Origin: Alectoria sarmentosa
Taxonomy: Eukaryota; Ascomycota; Lecanoromycetes; Lecanorales; Parmeliaceae
Assembly: GCA_009733775.1 (NCBI GenBank)
Contig: WOGZ01000167.1
Span: 1-64,000 of the forward strand
Length of the DNA: 64,000 nt
Direction: 5' to 3'
The position numbers and the translations under genes were made by a program. The stretch's first letter is position 1. Each line of letters opens with the position of its first letter. The notes beneath the pieces were generated by a model. It saw only the letters and a program-made list of their open reading frames with translations. It had not been told where the DNA came from and did not search any database. Below, in pieces: positions 39,200-50,656 of this stretch.

Positions 39200-42160
39200 G
39201 AGGATTTAATACGAATAATGCGTTTAAAATGTAATTAAGTTCGTGCGATAACGTTGATCGATATTTTAAATCTTTAATATTTATCGAGCTTGACGATATA
39301 AATTTTTAAATTCACGATCATATTTTAAAACGTTATGATATTCGTTTCGAAAAAAATGTTAATTTTGAGATCGTTTATAAAATGCATTTTCATCGTGAAA
39401 TAAATTATTCTTATTATATTATTAATAACGTCGTTGACATATATAATTATTATAACATATTTATTTATATTAACGATTTTGTTTTTCATTTCTTATATCG
39501 ATATGAGCGAAATCATTTTTTTAATCTTCAACTCAAAAACATTCTTCAAAAGATATTCACAATCATCAAAAATAATTCCATATTCGAAATTCGAAGAAAT
39601 ATCGCTTTTTTCCGCTTCAAAATCCGATAAATATCGAATTTTGAAGATAACATATTTTCAATTGCGGAAATTGTAATCCGATCTAATAATTACATCACGT
39701 AATTCAATAATAAAATGAATAATTATAACAATTTCAACATTATTAATCATAAGAACAGCGAATTTTTCAAACGAGATCGATGTTTCGTCGATTTCGGAAA
39801 TTGCGACACAAGTTTCGAAAGCTGCGTCGAAAGTTTCGGAAACTGTTTCGAAAATTTCGAAAATTGCTTTGAAAACTTTGGAAATTGTTTTGAAAGTTCC
39901 GAAAATTGTTTCGAAAGCTTCGAAAACTATGTCGAAAGTTTTGGGTTTTCAACAAGTTTCTCGCAAATGTTTGAAAAGTTTGTTTTTTAATAAAAACGAA
40001 ATATTACATTTATTATAAAGATGTTTGACTTTTTTATTAACGAAATATACATTATTTATATCGTTATAATTATAAAAATGATTATCATAAGATTTCTTAT
40101 ATTTTTAAGAATTTTCTTGAAAATTCTCAAATTGATCTTCGAAAGCATAATATTAATATGATTCAATAAATTTTTCATATTCGTCGTCGAGAATATTCTC
40201 TTTTATCATATTTTCAAAAATTTAATAAACTCTTTATTATTAATTTTGAGATTGAAAACGAAATTTCAAATTATATTAATTAAAATGAGCGAAATACGAA
40301 AATCTGTTTAGATTATTAAAAGTCGATTAAAAAGGAAAATGAGATTGTTATTATCTTTGAGATCGAAAATCAAATCGAAAACTTAATTTGTTTATAAATC
40401 TGATAATTTGAAATTTCGAGGGTTGAGATTGAGAAAAAAAAGTAGATGAAAATCTCGTATTTTCGTTTGAGCGTTGATTTGATTATAATGATTTGTTTTG
40501 ATATTAAAAAGATTATTGAAATTAATAAATTTGAGATTTTTGATAAATAAAATATCGAGATTATAAAATGAAAATCGTTTTATATTGATATAAAGGTCGA
40601 TTCTTTTTTTGATTATCAAGTCGTAAATTTGATTAATCATAATTCGATTGATCGAAACCTTTAACACGATTAAAAGAATTATTATATTAATTATATTGTT
40701 TTGCGAGCCTATTTTCATAAAAACAAAATTGTTATTAATTCGTTTAAAAAAAAGTTTCGGTTATATTTTCGAAATTCATATTTTTTTCATATTTATTCGC
40801 GTAAACTTATTATTCATATTTATTATTATTAAGAATAATGAGAAAAGTATTTATTATAATGAAATCCTTAAATTTTTTAACATCACATTAAAATTCAAAA
40901 TCAAGATCATTATATATAATGTCGAATTAATTCTTAATGAAAATCATATTTACATTTTTAATTGATTTCAAGATTTTTTAAACATATTTTCGAGGTTCTC
41001 GTTTAAAAATTACGTCACGCATAATATATCGTTTATAAAAAACAATATCGATAATTATCGTAATAAGTTCTTTGAACTTATCAATCAATAATATGATTCA
41101 TTTTTCGATATCGTTTTTTAACCTGATAATCCGTTTCTCGATAACAAAAAATTTCGCCGTTCATCATTTTAACGCGATGTTTCGAAGATTCATTCATAAA
41201 TTTTCTCATATCATTTCGATATTCTTTATCAAAACAAGATTTCAAATTCATTCGACGAAAAGATAAACGTTTCAAAAATACGTTTCTTTTTCGATGTGTT
41301 CGATGATTATTTCATTTTTTACGAATTTATCGTTATATATAAAATCGAAAAAATTAAAATCATCGAGATTTCATTTCGAATGCCCGAAAATTGTTTCGTT
41401 ATTAACAAAACCTGATTTTTCGAGAAAACTTAAAGAACCTTATTAATCGAATATATTTTATAACAATTTTTATAATGCGATTCATTGTTGTTGAGAAAAA
41501 TTAATATTTTATCAAAATTAATCTTTTAATGTCATAATTGAATCGATGAGATCCTTATAAATAACTTTTTTTGCGAAAATATTTTTAATAATATGTTCAA
41601 AGATTTTCGTGAAATGAAAGATTTTGAATTCAAATGAATTTAAGAGAATAATAATTAATGATATAAAAAGTGTAAATTGTGATATATTTTCAATGAAAAA
41701 TAATTTTTTAAAAAGACGATATAATTAAGATGTGATTATCTAAAAAATACGAATTGCAATTCGAAAAATAACACGATCAACAATTCAATTTTTCGATCAC
41801 GTTTGTTATAATTCGAAAAAAGAATCGATTAAAAAAGAACGAAAACGTGCTCGTTGATTTTTAACAGATTTTAAAATTATTTGAACAAATTTGAAAAAAT
41901 CTTTAATAAAATATTAAACGATTTCTCGAATAATCTGATCAATGAATTTTTCGAATTGATGATCGAAAACAATGAAATCTCGTAATTATCAAACCTGTAT
42001 AATAACGTCACGAGAAATCAAATTAACGATTTTTAAAAAATGATAAAAAGGATTATCAAACGAAAGATTGAATCTTTAATGCAATAAAGACTATTGATAC
42101 ATCGAATATATAATTTAAAATAAACAATCAAATGATGCTTGTTGCAAAACTCGATGTTGT
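39200..42160 (-). pseudogene. gag: Element C gag and protease region (eroded)
   Basis: Assigned by position between the right LTR and the linker. I could not find a zinc knuckle or protease triad. Frames 40392-40718 (-) and 40648-40965 (+) overlap and lack signatures. The clearest structure is the 21-bp heptad array at 39799-39945. Just inside the right LTR the - strand reads ATGATAACAACATCGAG, a motif shared with element J. Confidence 0.55.
39799..39945 (-). repeat. 21-bp tandem repeat coding for heptads (element C)
   Basis: Seven consecutive 21-bp units. In the - strand frame each reads as a heptad of the type F-E-x-F-E-T-I. Length and phase are exact, and hydrophobic positions recur every 3-4 residues, as in a coiled coil. 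Retained CA dinucleotides are frequent. The open frame on the + strand (39715-39990) is the complement. Confidence 0.85.
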
Positions 42161-42166
42161 TATCAT

Positions 42167-43030
42167 TGTTAAGGGAATTATACCTTAGGGGAAACACGCG
42201 AGTTGGGAATGGAACGTGTTGATTCCATTGATTTCATGTTGAAATCGACTTTCCGTCAACTTTCCATTGATGATCCATTGACTGTCCATTTGTAAAAATG
42301 CTATATTGTCATATATTTATAATTAATATATATTTAATTGATAATTCCTAAATTATATATTAAGTATAATAAGGTTCGCACTAAAGCGGATATTTCGCTT
42401 AACGTATATCTTACGAAATATCAACGTTATATAATTTATTTTTCGATTTTTCGATTTTTTTCGAAAATTTCTTATAGAAAATCAATATATATATAGCCCT
42501 ATAGCCCTATCGAACTTGAAGAAATTTTTCAAAAAATACGAATATTATCGTAATCTATTGATTTCAAATTATTAATAACTTAATATAACTTGTAATCAAT
42601 CGTAAATAATTTAAAATCAACTTTTCATCAAGTGTTCATTGACTCTCCATTGATTCTCCATCAACTTTCTATCAACTTACAATCAACGATACATTTTCAA
42701 TAATTTTATAATAATAAAACATTTTCAATAATGGAGATTAATGGAGATCAACGTTCAGCATCGAGAATGTAACATTATCGATTATTGAATGTTTGTGCGC
42801 TATTATGCAGTCCACACCATTAACGCAAATGAAACGTTATTGTCTATTAATGTTCAATAAACTTAAAATTCCCAGATGAGGTAATTCCTTTAAGGTATTC
42901 GAAGAATTTTGATTGTGAATGTAAAATTGATTATCGAGAAAGTTATGAAGAATTCTGTTTTTATAAACATATTTGCCAAGACATTATTTCCGCCATCTCC
43001 GTTCCTTTCTTGCCAAAGATATTCGTAACA
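42167..43030 (-). repeat. 5' LTR of element C (right end), split by MITE1
   Basis: LTR parts 42167-42182 and 42898-43030 add to 149 bp, equal to the left LTR. It begins TGTTAAGG and ends CGTAACA before TSD TAAAT. Confidence 0.92.
42181..42897. mobile_element. MITE1: 717-bp TIR element at a TA target
   Basis: Inserted at TA in C's right LTR. The left end TACCTTAGGGGAAAC and right end ...TTCCTTTAAGGTA form terminal inverted repeats of about 13 bp. There is no ORF. The interior has sub-terminal repeats: CAACTTTCCATTGA-like motifs near 42257-42290 and again, inverted or diverged, at 42640-42680. TATAGCCC is duplicated at about 42493-42508. TA target and TIR suggest a Tc1/mariner-like or related family moved by a transposase elsewhere. 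CpA is abundant here, so it probably arrived after RIP of its surroundings. Confidence 0.88.
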
Positions 43031-43035
43031 TAAAT

Positions 43036-44910
43036 CGTCAAATCGATTATTATTAATGAATATTTCATCGTTAATCGTTAATCGTTTTCAAAGATTTCAT
43101 TTTATCGTTATTATAATACGTATGTTTATAATATTTATTAAATTTATTATATTAATCGTTAAATTTATTATCGCTTTTTCTTTATCGATATTTTCGAAAT
43201 TTATTAAAATAAAAATTATATAAAAACATTTCGAATATAAAATTATTTAAAAAATATTTGATGATTATAAAAATTTTATTATTTCAAATCTTCGAAATTT
43301 ATCGTTTAATTTTTTAATGAGAGTTTTTATTATTTTTATTCTTTTTGCGAATCATGTTAATAAATTTAACATTTTCGAATTAAAAATTTATAAATAAACG
43401 ATTTTTAACAATTTAATTTATATAAATTAAAAAATTAATATGCGAAATGAATATAAATTTTTCATAAATAATAACATTTAATATTTTATTTAAACGTTTT
43501 TAAGAATTCGTGTTTTTTGAAATCGTTAAATTTATATCATAAAACGAGATCTCGAAAAAGAAATTATTTATTATAAAACACGTTAAATTGTTCGAAAATT
43601 CGAATAATAAAAAAATCGTGATTATTATAACATTTTCGCGTTGATAATAAAATTTATAAATTATAAAATTATTTTTGCGTTTGCGATGATTATGAATTAA
43701 AATGTGAAATAAATAAACGTCAAAATCATTTTTTTTATAACGATGTTTAAAAGAATATTTATAAATAATAATTTGACGGTTTTAATAAGAATAATATCAA
43801 GATTTATAAATTGAATAAAATCTTTTATAATTTGAAACAATTTTTCAAAATCTGATATCAACATTTCTCGATTTATATAAAAAAATTCGATTTTAATTTT
43901 ATCGAATCGAATAATAATGTGTTTATAAATTTCAAAAAAAAAATCATTATAACGTTTTATATTAATAATGTTTTGATTATAAATCGTAATAAAGTCATCA
44001 TTAAACGAATCAAAAATGTCTTAAATGTCAAATTTTATATATCAGATTTGAAATTATGCGTCTTTTATTTAAATATAATTATCAAAAGAAATCATTATAA
44101 CGACATTATTCGTTTAAAATAAAAAACGTATATTATACGTTTTCTCAATTATTTCAAATATTGAAATCTCATTTTTATTAATATATTATTCGAAATCAAT
44201 CGCAGATTAACGCTCGTCGAAAAAGATTACGTGATTTTTAAAAAACTTTATAAAAAATATCAATTCGTTATAAATTTTTTTATATATGTTATGTTGAAAA
44301 TTCATCTCGATATCGTTTATATTATCTTTTTAATTAATCGATATTTAATTAATCTTATTTTAATGCATTAAAATGCGATTATTCGAATTATTCGATATTT
44401 TAAAAATACGATACATTACGAACTCATATATAAGAATTTTTTAAAAGATTTATTCGATTACATTAATTTTAATTAAATTGAAAATTCAATTCGAAAGTTC
44501 ATTTTCGATTATTTGTTTAATTTAAATAATAACATTATTAATTAATCAAGCAAACGTTAAATTATTATAACATTATTCATTTATAAAATAAAATATATCG
44601 ATCAAATATAAATTATTAAAAAAGTTATTTGATTAAAAAACCTTCTCAATTAATTTTTACGATTTGATAATTCAAATTTCAAGATTATTATAATTTTTAA
44701 AAATAATTAAAACGTAATCGTTTTCGCAAAGAACGCTCAATTTCATGCTCGCATTAAACACATTAATATCATTTATTATTTTATACGCGAAAAAGTCAAT
44801 GATAATATTATGAATGTTTAATATGTTCTTATTAATAAACAAATAATTAATGATTTTATTAAGGTTTTATGTCTCGACAAATTTGTTATCTTTCGCGATA
44901 TTTGAAAATG
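43036..44910 (+). pseudogene. pol: Copia A reverse transcriptase and RNase H
   Basis: Resumes copia A after element C. In the open stretch 43919-44122 the active site YVDD reads YINN (FYINNVLIINRNK), both Asp changed by G-to-A; this is followed by the copia KFxxSDLxxCxFYL block. RNase H follows at about 44395-44910: FDYLFNLNNNIIN, a KIKYIDQ block (usually CEAEY) and KNAQFHARIKH, typical of copia RNase H ends. Many stops. Confidence 0.9.
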
Positions 44911-46097
44911 AAAATAATCTCATATCATTCATTTAAGATTATTTGAATTATTATTTCAAAAGAGACATTTAAAACGCTTAAAACGTTTAAATCGTTTTAT
45001 TATTATTATACGCTCTTAATTTCAAAAACGCGATTTCATTAATTTTCATATTTCGAATAATCGATCGAATGATTGATCGAAAACGAAATCATTCGCAAAA
45101 TCTCAATATCAATTTTAACGAGTTAAAATTTCGTCATATCATCATTATATTAAAAATTGATTTATCGTTATTATAATTATAATCACAATCTTTACGAGCC
45201 TTTTTTCGAAAGACTTATATTTATGTTTAATTCAAATTTGAGATTTGCGACGTCAATCAAAAGGTCGTTATCATCGTCTTTTTTTTAATCGTTTTGAATA
45301 TTCTCATCAAAGTTATCATATTTATGTCTCTTAAGATCATCATATTTATGCTCTTAAAATCATCACATTCATGCTCTTAAACGCTTCTTTAAACGTTATT
45401 ATCGTCATTAACATTATAAACATCGTCGTTATACATTTTTCGCATACACATTATCAATCATTATTGTCAAATATTAATATCTTAAAACGATCTTACGGGC
45501 CTTGCAGTCGATCGCATATATGTATACATATGCATATGCAATTCGAAATATTTCGTTCAATCGGAAAATTTACTTTCACATATATTCATTAATTATATGT
45601 CGATCGATTTTTGATGTGCATCAAATAAACTGAAAATAAATTTATCAGAAAACGGTTTTTCGTCAAAAAGTGAATTTTTTTTATGTGATATCATAACGAA
45701 TATGTTCAAAAGGACATAATCGTTTTCAGATTTTCGATTTTCACCTTTTTTATTCGACTTTGAATATCGCGAATTTCGAATCTCATTTTTTGAAATTCGA
45801 ATATTTATAAAAGAGAGAGATGATGCATAAAAAATAAAGATGATTTATGAAATAAAAGTGATTTATGAAGAGATGATCACATTCTTTTTCGAATTTTCAT
45901 TATTTTTATTCGATTTTGAACATCGCGAATTTTGAATTTTATATTTGAAATTCGAATTTTTATCGGGCGCATAAGGGGTAAAGGAGATGTATAAAAATGA
46001 TTTTATATTAATTATTCGACGTTAAATTCATTATAATTACCCAACGCTCGATTCACCTTATTTATTCGATATTCGATTTTTTTAAGAATATGCGTGC
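44911..46097 (+). other. Copia A 3' tail, non-coding
   Basis: About 1.2 kb between RNase H and the polypurine tract, unusually long for a copia element. 45480-45790 matches B's tail (58245-58560) closely, for example GTTCAAAAGGACATAATCG in both. It also holds three 22-24 bp repeats of TCATATTTATGCTCTTAAA type at about 45317-45383. The frame 45371-45592 crosses these and has no family signature. Confidence 0.75.
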
Positions 46098-46106
46098 GAA
46101 GAGAAA
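46098..46106 (+). promoter_or_regulatory. Polypurine tract of copia A
   Basis: GAAGAGAAA directly abuts the 3' LTR. In element B the same place reads GAAGGGGAG; the differences are all G/A. Confidence 0.8.
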
Positions 46107-46228
46107 TATCGAAATTCAGATCACGTGACAGGTCACGTGCCGAGCGCATGCGCCCATAACTTAATCGCACTTTCCTCCGTAACACTCTTAAAGTAATACA
46201 ACTAAGTGTCCTACATCATATTTCCACA
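46107..46228 (+). repeat. 3' LTR of copia A
   Basis: 122 bp, begins TATCGAAATT (TG to TA) and ends TTTCCACA before TSD TATTA. It retains the CACGTG pair and GCGCATGCGC. Confidence 0.93.
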
Positions 46229-46233
46229 TATTA

Positions 46234-47887
46234 ATAATAATCTTAAATTAATAATTAATATAATCGTTATCAATCTCGAAGATTATGAAAAGTTTTTTCA
46301 AAAAATGAAAAAAGTGTTTATTTTCAGAAAAAAATTTAAACGAAAAGTTCTCATAATATATTATTTATGAATCGATATTTAAAATTCGATAAAAACGAAC
46401 AAATTGTTTTCGCAAAGATCAATTAATTATATTATTAAATTATAAAAAGAAATAATTTTTTCGATTAAAAGAGTTTTTAATATGTTATGAGAATAAATAA
46501 TGATAATCAAAAAATACGTGAACGAAATATTTAATAAAGGATATATTAAATCGAACATTTTTTTTTATATAACATCGATATTTATCGTTAAAAAATCAAA
46601 CGAAGAATTTCGTATCTGCATCGATTATCGAATTTTCAATTCTTTGATCATCAAAAATCGCAATGCGTTTTCGTTAATAAAAACACCTTAATTAAATTAT
46701 GCGCAATAAAGATTTTCAATAAATTCGACATCATTATAATTTTCAATGAAATTCATATGAAAAAGGGAAATGAAGAGAAAATTGCTTTTTTCACACGATA
46801 TGATTTATTCGAATATATAATAATGTCGTTCGAATTTTATAATGCACTCAGCACATTTTAAACATTCATTAATAAAATTTTACGAAAACATTTAAACGAT
46901 TTTTATTTAATATATTTAAATGATATTTTGATATATAATAATAGCAAAAAAGAACACATTGAGCATATAAAAAAGGTTTTTGAAAAACTTAAATAAATTG
47001 ATTTGTATTTCGATATTAATAAATGTTAATTTTATATTAAAAAAGTGAAATATTTGAGATTAATTATTATTATAAAAAAATTGAAGATGAATTTAAAGAA
47101 GATAAAGATTATCGTTAATTAAAAGACGTTTAAATGCGTTAAAGATGTGTAAGCTTTTTTGAAATTTGTTAATTTTTATAAAAGGTTTATATATAAGTAT
47201 TTTAAAATAATCACGTTTTTATCGAACTTAATAAAAAAGAATCAGAAATTCTTTATTTTTTCTTAAATAATATATAATCCTAAATAACGCGCATTTAATA
47301 ATCTCAAAAAGACGTTCATCAGCGCATTAATTTTGACACATTTCGATTTTAATAAAAAGATTTGATTTGAGATTAATGTATTTAATTATATAATAATTGT
47401 TATTCTTTTTCAAAGAGAGAAGGATGAAGAATTACATTCGATTATCTTTTTTTCAAAAAAGATATTCTTTTAAAAGTGCAATTATGAAATTTATAATAAA
47501 AAGTTATTAATAATTGTATAAATTTTCAAGAAATAACGTTCGAAATTAATTGAGATCTCGATAAAAAACTCAATCAAAATTCTTATTGATTATAAAAATT
47601 TGAAATATTTCATGATTATCAAATAATTGAATCGTCGTTAAATTAAATAAATTGAATTTAATTTCAAGATATCATATAGGTCGAGCACGTAAGAAACGAA
47701 ATTCGATAATCTCATACGAAGAATAAACGATCTGTTAAAGAACGATAATAATGATCGTCGTAAATATCAACATTAAGTGATGTTGAAGCGAGAAAATTTA
47801 AACGAAGGTGTCAAACGAGTAATAAATCTTATTTTTATATTATTAAACGAATAAGAAATCTTAATTTCGAAACTTGCATTAATAATG
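46234..47887 (+). pseudogene. pol: Element D reverse transcriptase and RNase H
   Basis: Continues D after the copia insert. The open stretch 46500-46691 holds the RT entry motifs (FIVKKSNEEFRICIDYR, matching the usual VKKKDGSLRxCVDYR). Farther on come FTRYDLFEYIIMSFEF and the active site YLND (about 46912) in place of YLDD, a D-to-N change from G-to-A. The connection block with FYKRFIYKYFKI follows near 47180. RNase H starts near 47300; the ILTHFDFNKK block is kept but the catalytic ETDASD-type motif reads EINVFN, so both Asp are lost. The region ends with KISYR and LIRR-type residues before integrase. Confidence 0.92.
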
Positions 47888-50200
47888 TACCTTAGGGGAA
47901 CCCCCTAGTTTTAAGATGATATCTGAATTCAAAATTAAATATGAATTATTTCCCTTTTAAGACTAGTCACAATTTATTTTTAAAAACTTAATATATATAT
48001 TTCGTTCCCACTAATCAGTTATAACAGACGAATCTTCGATAAATTCATTTTTGAAAAATTTGTTCGCTATTTATTTTATATCTATCGAAAATCTGTTGAA
48101 AATCTGTTAAAAACTCGTTAACAATTTTTTGAACATTTATTAATAATTTGTAAATAACTTTCAACATTTATTTAATGTTATCTCATAAAATTTATAAATA
48201 TATATTTTTTAAATTTCTTTAAGTCACGTGACCTTGTAATATATTATTTCTAAGGGTTATTTATTATCATTTTTTGAAATCTTCATTTAAAAGTTTCAAA
48301 ACGTTGATATTTATTCAAATATACGTTTAACGAATTTTAAAGTTAACTTCCGCTAGCGTAAACTCTATTTTCGAATATATAATTAATTGAAAATTATATT
48401 AAATACGTCTTTAATGAAATGTTCAAAAAAACTAAATGTTGAAAATTGTCGACAGGTTGTCAACAGATTTTCAACAGATTTTGTCGGCTAACTTGTTATT
48501 GACCAGAAATCTTTCGCTCGCGTTGTTACTCTAAGGTATGATCTTTGTGAAATAAACATCGATAATGAAAAGTTATTGAAAGAATCGTTGTTTAATGCCT
48601 CGAGATCTGTTGAGAAGTTTTTAAAAGAATTAATAATTTTCGTTATAATATTTGATTTATTGATTGTGATGAAAAAAAAATATGAGAAGAATAATGTTAT
48701 ATAATGCATTATAACGACAAAGATCATTAATTAATTTAAAATCTTTTATGATTTGATAAAAAAAAGAGTAAGATTAAAATTAAGCGATTGCGAAATTCAT
48801 AATTAAATGTTTTATATTGATTCTCGATTATATGTTTTAAATTATTTTGAATTCAAAATCAAAATTATTAAGCATATTCACGAGTTTTCATTAAACGAAT
48901 ATATAAAAAAATTATTAATTTATGATAAAGTGAGTTGTTATTATTATTAATTAAAGATAATCGATATGATAGCTCGATATGTGAAAAGTTATTATATATA
49001 TAAGAGATCGAAGGCTTATAAAGAAGGTAAATAAGGTTTTTTTAAATTATTTTTAATTTCGAATCGATATTGATAAGACATTCTTGTGAATTTCATTATT
49101 TCATTATTTCATTATTTTAAATTTAATCGCAAATTCGAGCACATAATGATTATCGTGAATAAATTATTTAAAAAAAAGATTTTTTTTTTTTGATTCTTTA
49201 GAAATCAAAATAATAATATAGATTTTCATCGAATAAATTTGACGGGAAAAAGGTTATTCGATTATTATTATATCGAATCGTGAGATTCAATTCATCGCTT
49301 ATTTTTGAAAAAGACTTTGTTAACGCATTAACATTAAATTAAAATTGTTTTCAACGTTTCATTTTGAAACGGATGATTAAATAAAAAGCGTTAATGCAAT
49401 TTTAAAATAGTATTTTCGTGTTTACGTTAATCATAATCAAGATAATTAAGTCGATTTCTTATCAATTGTTGAATTCGAGGTTAATTTTAATAAAAATGTT
49501 TTTATTGAAATTTCTTCATTTTTGATTATTAAAGAATACATATCAAAAAACGATTTTAAATCATCAACGTTATAAGACATTAATTTCATTCAAAGATTCA
49601 AAAGAGAAATGATTGTCGTTGACAAATTTATCGAAAAAATGAAGAATTTACGGTTGTTTTTTAGAGAAGAATTTAAGTGATCGTAAACATTAATGTTAAA
49701 ATAAGTGAATCGTTATCGATTGTCAACATCTCAATTTAAGAAAAAGAATATAATAATGTTAAATATTAAAAACATTAAGATAGATCGATCGAGCAGATCG
49801 TTAAATTATAAAAATATAAATTCTTATAAAATAACGAGAGTTATTAATAATATAATATACGAATTGAATTTGTTAAAAGGGATAAACATCTTTTTTATTT
49901 TTCATTCATGATTGTTATATTTAAATAATAATGATTCATTATCAGATTAAATAAAATCATTTTCTTTTTTTATAAACATCGACGAGAAGAGAGCGAATCA
50001 TTTCGTTAATAAAGTTATTAATTTTCAAATCGATAAATGAAGAAAGAATTTCATTACGAAAGAAAAGAAATATCTCATATATAAATTCAAATAAATTGAA
50101 CACATTAATGATTTCAAATGATATTTATACATTTATGCAATTAACTACTTAGATTTGATAACGAATTTTCATTATTCGAATTCGAACAAGTTAAGATCAT
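47840..50200 (+). pseudogene. pol: Element D integrase and chromodomain
   Basis: Interrupted by MITE2 at 47888-48538. The zinc-binding region leads to YIYKRSKAYKEGK near 48990-49030. In the catalytic core all three acidic residues are lost: first Asp to Asn (ILVNFI), second Asp to Asn (ISNREIQF, about 49262), and Glu to Lys exactly 36 positions later. All are G-to-A effects. The GPY/F domain is in the open frame 49705-49911 (SYKITRVINNIIYELNLLKG). A chromodomain-like tail follows at about 49990-50160 with stops at aromatic positions. The chromodomain would bind histone marks of heterochromatin; here it is broken. Confidence 0.9.
47888..48538. mobile_element. MITE2: 651-bp TIR element at a TA target
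   Basis: Inserted in element D at the start of integrase. Ends TACCTTAGGGG and ...CTCTAAGGTA share the TACCTTA tip with MITE1. Removing it restores identity with the H copy (ACTTGCATTAATAATG joined to TATGATCTTTGTG). The interior differs from MITE1 and has its own sub-terminal repeats (TTTTCAACAGATTTT near 48465-48482 and inverted GAAAATCTGTTGAAAATC near 48080). It has no ORF and many retained CpA sites. Confidence 0.86.
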
Positions 50201-50422
50201 ATTCGTTTTTCATAACATTTGAAGAATGAAAATCGTTAATTGTTATATTAATGAATGACTCTCGTGTGCTCGTTTAAAAAAATTGAATTAAAATTAATAA
50301 GTTGAATTTTTACAGTTGAGGAGGTGATCTCAATTTTGTGTAAAACATCGTTGATTTATATAACATCAATGAAATTTCAAAATAGGACAATTATTATTTC
50401 GTTATGAGAATATGGCGGATTT

Positions 50423-50432
50423 GAGGAGAAAG
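50423..50432 (+). promoter_or_regulatory. Polypurine tract of element D
   Basis: GAGGAGAAAG just upstream of the 3' LTR, the expected primer for plus-strand DNA synthesis. Four bases (ATAA) separate it from the TG of the LTR. Confidence 0.7.
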
Positions 50433-50436
50433 ATAA

Positions 50437-50656
50437 TGTTATGATTTTAGTTTACCTTTCTATTTATCTTCTCAATACGACCTTTCGATTTTTAACCCGA
50501 TTGAGCTTAGCGTGGTTTGACGCACTTAACGTCGATAGCGCGTTAACGCCGAGCCTTGGCGTTCATATACTTTTTGACATCAATATGCACTTGTAATATA
50601 GCATAGTTAATATTTCATTTAAATTATATATAAGTGCTATTCAAGTTCAATGTGCA
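50437..50656 (+). repeat. 3' LTR of element D
   Basis: 220 bp, begins TGTTATGATTTTAG and ends CAATGTGCA, directly followed by target duplication ATAA and then H sequence. Confidence 0.93.

Larger units (their letters stand above)
34858..43030 (-). mobile_element. Element C: Ty3/gypsy chromovirus inserted in copia A
   Basis: The LTRs are 149 bp: left 34858-35006; right 42167-42182 plus 42898-43030, the gap being MITE1. Both ends are TGTTAAG...CGTAACA, and the target duplication TAAAT is perfect (34853-34857, 43031-43035). Coding runs on the - strand from gag (right) to chromodomain (left). Length without MITE1 is about 7.5 kb. The lineage is like element I: it has a KSFL block after the palm and a DRD/DKD integrase motif. 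It entered A between integrase and RT. Confidence 0.94.
30855..46228 (+). mobile_element. Element A: Ty1/copia retrotransposon inserted in D
   Basis: Two 122-bp LTRs (30855-30976, 46107-46228) are flanked by target duplication TATTA (30850-30854, 46229-46233). Without the nested chromovirus C (34858-43030) it is about 7.2 kb. Order: LTR, primer-binding site, leader, gag, protease, integrase, [C insert], RT, RNase H, long tail, polypurine tract, LTR. Integrase before RT is the copia arrangement. All coding parts are on the + strand and broken by stops. Confidence 0.94.
27745..50656 (+). mobile_element. Element D: complete Ty3/gypsy chromovirus inserted in H
   Basis: Two direct 220-bp LTRs (27745-27964, 50437-50656) with 4-bp target duplication ATAA (27741-27744, 50657-50660). 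After removing nested copia A (30855-46228) and MITE2 (47888-48538), D is about 6.9 kb, a normal gypsy size. Order on the + strand: LTR, GC-richer leader, gag with zinc knuckle, protease region, RT, RNase H, integrase, chromodomain, polypurine tract, LTR. D sits in H, a copy of its own family, in the opposite direction. All genes carry RIP stops and catalytic substitutions. Confidence 0.93.

Noticed and set aside
40648..40965. A 105-codon + strand ORF, hydrophobic, possible membrane protein
   Set aside because: It is antisense to the gag/protease region of element C; hydrophobicity follows from A/T bias (Ile, Phe, Leu codons).
45371..45592. A 73-codon ORF with His/Cys residues as a zinc-binding protein
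   Set aside because: It lies in the conserved non-coding tail of copia A; the His residues come from CAT-rich tandem repeats and the frame is not kept in B.
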